From assembly GCF_022867805.1 (NCBI RefSeq), contig NZ_JALIFO010000012.1, positions 1 through 44,695 on the forward strand: a stretch of 44,695 nucleotides of DNA, given 5' to 3'. Below the pieces are notes generated by a model. It was not told where the DNA came from. It saw nothing but the letters and a program-made list of their open reading frames with translations, and ran no database searches. Shown piece by piece: positions 43,956-44,695 of this stretch (positions are counted from its first letter, which is position 1; every line of letters starts with the position of its first letter). A program made the translations under genes and the position numbers. Origin of the DNA: Cuneatibacter sp. NSJ-177 (lineage in GTDB: Bacteria; Bacillota; Clostridia; Lachnospirales; Lachnospiraceae).

Positions 43956-44014
43956 TCCGCCTGATTTGTGCTTCGGCTAAAGCGAAGCGCTATTCAATTT
44001 TAGACATAAGAAAG

Positions 44015-44087
<73 letters not shown>

Positions 44088-44094
44088 ACATGAG

Positions 44095-44168
<74 letters not shown>

Positions 44169-44182
44169 TTATTAAGTTTGAG

Positions 44183-44264
44183 TGGGGGAAGGTGGATTCG
44201 AACCACCGAAAGCACAGCTAACAGATTTACAGTCTGCCCCCTTTGGCCACTCGGGAATTCCCCC
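44183..44264 (-). tRNA. tRNA-Tyr (GTA)
   Basis: Acceptor GGGGGAA/TTCCCCC, anticodon loop CTGTAAA (GTA), long variable arm (class II), T loop GGTTCGAATCC, discriminator A. Confidence 0.96.
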
Positions 44265-44286
44265 ATATATGATATGCAATTTGGTA

Positions 44287-44359
44287 AGCCGATGATCGGA
44301 CTCGAACCGATAACCTGCTGATTACAAATCAGCTGCTCTGCCAATTGAGCCACATCGGC
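44287..44359 (-). tRNA. tRNA-Thr (TGT)
   Basis: Acceptor GCCGATG/CATCGGC, anticodon loop TTTGTAA (TGT), T loop GGTTCGAGTCC, discriminator T. Confidence 0.96.
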
Positions 44360-44403
44360 ATATGACCGAATTCGACCGGCTGGAATCTACAAGACGTAGA
44401 AAA

Positions 44404-44476
44404 TGGAACCTATAGGGCTCGAACCTATGACCCTCTGCTTGTAAGGCAGATGCTCTCCCAGCTGAGCTAAGATTCC
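44404..44476 (-). tRNA. tRNA-Val (TAC)
   Basis: Acceptor GGAATCT/AGGTTCC (one G-U pair), anticodon loop CTTACAA (TAC), T loop GGTTCGAGCCC, discriminator A. Confidence 0.96.
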
Positions 44477-44493
44477 ACATAATAGTATAAAAG

Positions 44494-44567
44494 CGACCCG
44501 GATGGGACTCGAACCCACGACCTCCGCCGTGACAGGGCGGCGCTCTAACCAACTGAGCCACCGGGCC
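44494..44567 (-). tRNA. tRNA-Asp (GTC)
   Basis: Acceptor GGCCCGG/CCGGGTC, anticodon loop CTGTCAC (GTC), T loop GGTTCGAGTCC, discriminator G. It is the first tRNA after the 23S gene. Confidence 0.96.
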
Positions 44568-44633
44568 TCATTACACCTTCAAAACTGCACACCGAAAAGT
44601 TTCTAACATCCTTTTTCCATTCCTTACTTTTGA

Positions 44634-44695
44634 GGTCAAGCCCTCGACCGATTAGTAGCAGTCAGCTCCATACATTACTGCACTTCCACCTCTGC
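44634..44695 (-). rRNA. rrl: 23S rRNA, 3' end (partial)
   Basis: On the minus strand the end reads GGAGCTGACTGCTACTAATC followed by GGTCGAGGGCTTGACC, the conserved 3' terminus of bacterial 23S rRNA. The rest lies past the right edge. About 66 bp separate it from tRNA-Asp, too short for a 5S gene. Confidence 0.93.

Overview
The window looks like chromosome of a spore-forming, anaerobic Clostridia member, most likely Lachnospiraceae-like. The evidence is a SCIFF ranthipeptide precursor with its radical-SAM maturase, a SpmB spore-maturation protein, a LysM-GH18 spore-cortex-type hydrolase, oxygen-sensitive Fe-S enzymes, strong AGGAGG ribosome-binding sites, several TTG/GTG starts and moderately high GC. 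No phage, transposase or CRISPR array is visible. The species cannot be fixed from sequence reading alone.

Layout. 1-7829 (minus, running off the left edge) is one giant secreted RHS/YD-repeat protein of at least 2609 codons with a LysM-like domain. Next to it, 7976-9716 encodes an M56 (BlaR1/MecR1-like) membrane protease and its BlaI/MecI-like repressor. A near-identical 14-bp dyad sits at the blaI promoter and upstream of the RHS gene, suggesting that a protease-relieved repressor controls the RHS gene. 9.9-12.4 kb has an XRE regulator, an unusual AraC-HTH/degenerate-GGDEF fusion, and a NiCo (czcD) riboswitch with a readable terminator switch ahead of a CDF metal exporter. 12.4-17.5 kb holds a SleL/YaaH-like hydrolase, a LysE exporter, SpmB, cyclopropane-fatty-acid synthase and an OGG1-like glycosylase.

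17.5-27.5 kb holds two parallel catabolic or detoxification modules. The first is an AraC regulator diverging from an MBL hydrolase and a TRAP transporter (DctQ-DctM-DctP). The second is an MBL hydrolase facing a serine hydrolase plus SLC13/IT-type anion permease operon, with a divergent AraC regulator and a 23-bp tandem direct repeat between them. 27.5-32.5 kb has a NagD-like HAD phosphatase and a polar amino-acid ABC operon (SBP, permease, ATPase) that seems to end in a ComEC-like MBL lipoprotein. 32.8-38.7 kb contains a highly expressed aconitase-family hydratase, the SCIFF maturase and precursor, and an Orn/Lys/Arg decarboxylase. 39-43.5 kb encodes a large-sensor histidine kinase, its response regulator and a ferredoxin-domain aldo/keto reductase. 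The right end is the tail of an rRNA operon: six tRNAs (Asp, Val, Thr, Tyr, initiator Met, Phe) after the 3' end of a 23S gene, all on the minus strand, with no 5S gene in view.

The candidates for something new are the RHS/M56/BlaI locus with matched operators, the AraC-GGDEF fusion, the paired MBL-transporter-AraC modules, a tiny membrane-peptide gene at 22.6 kb with its own terminator, and two families of short dispersed repeats.
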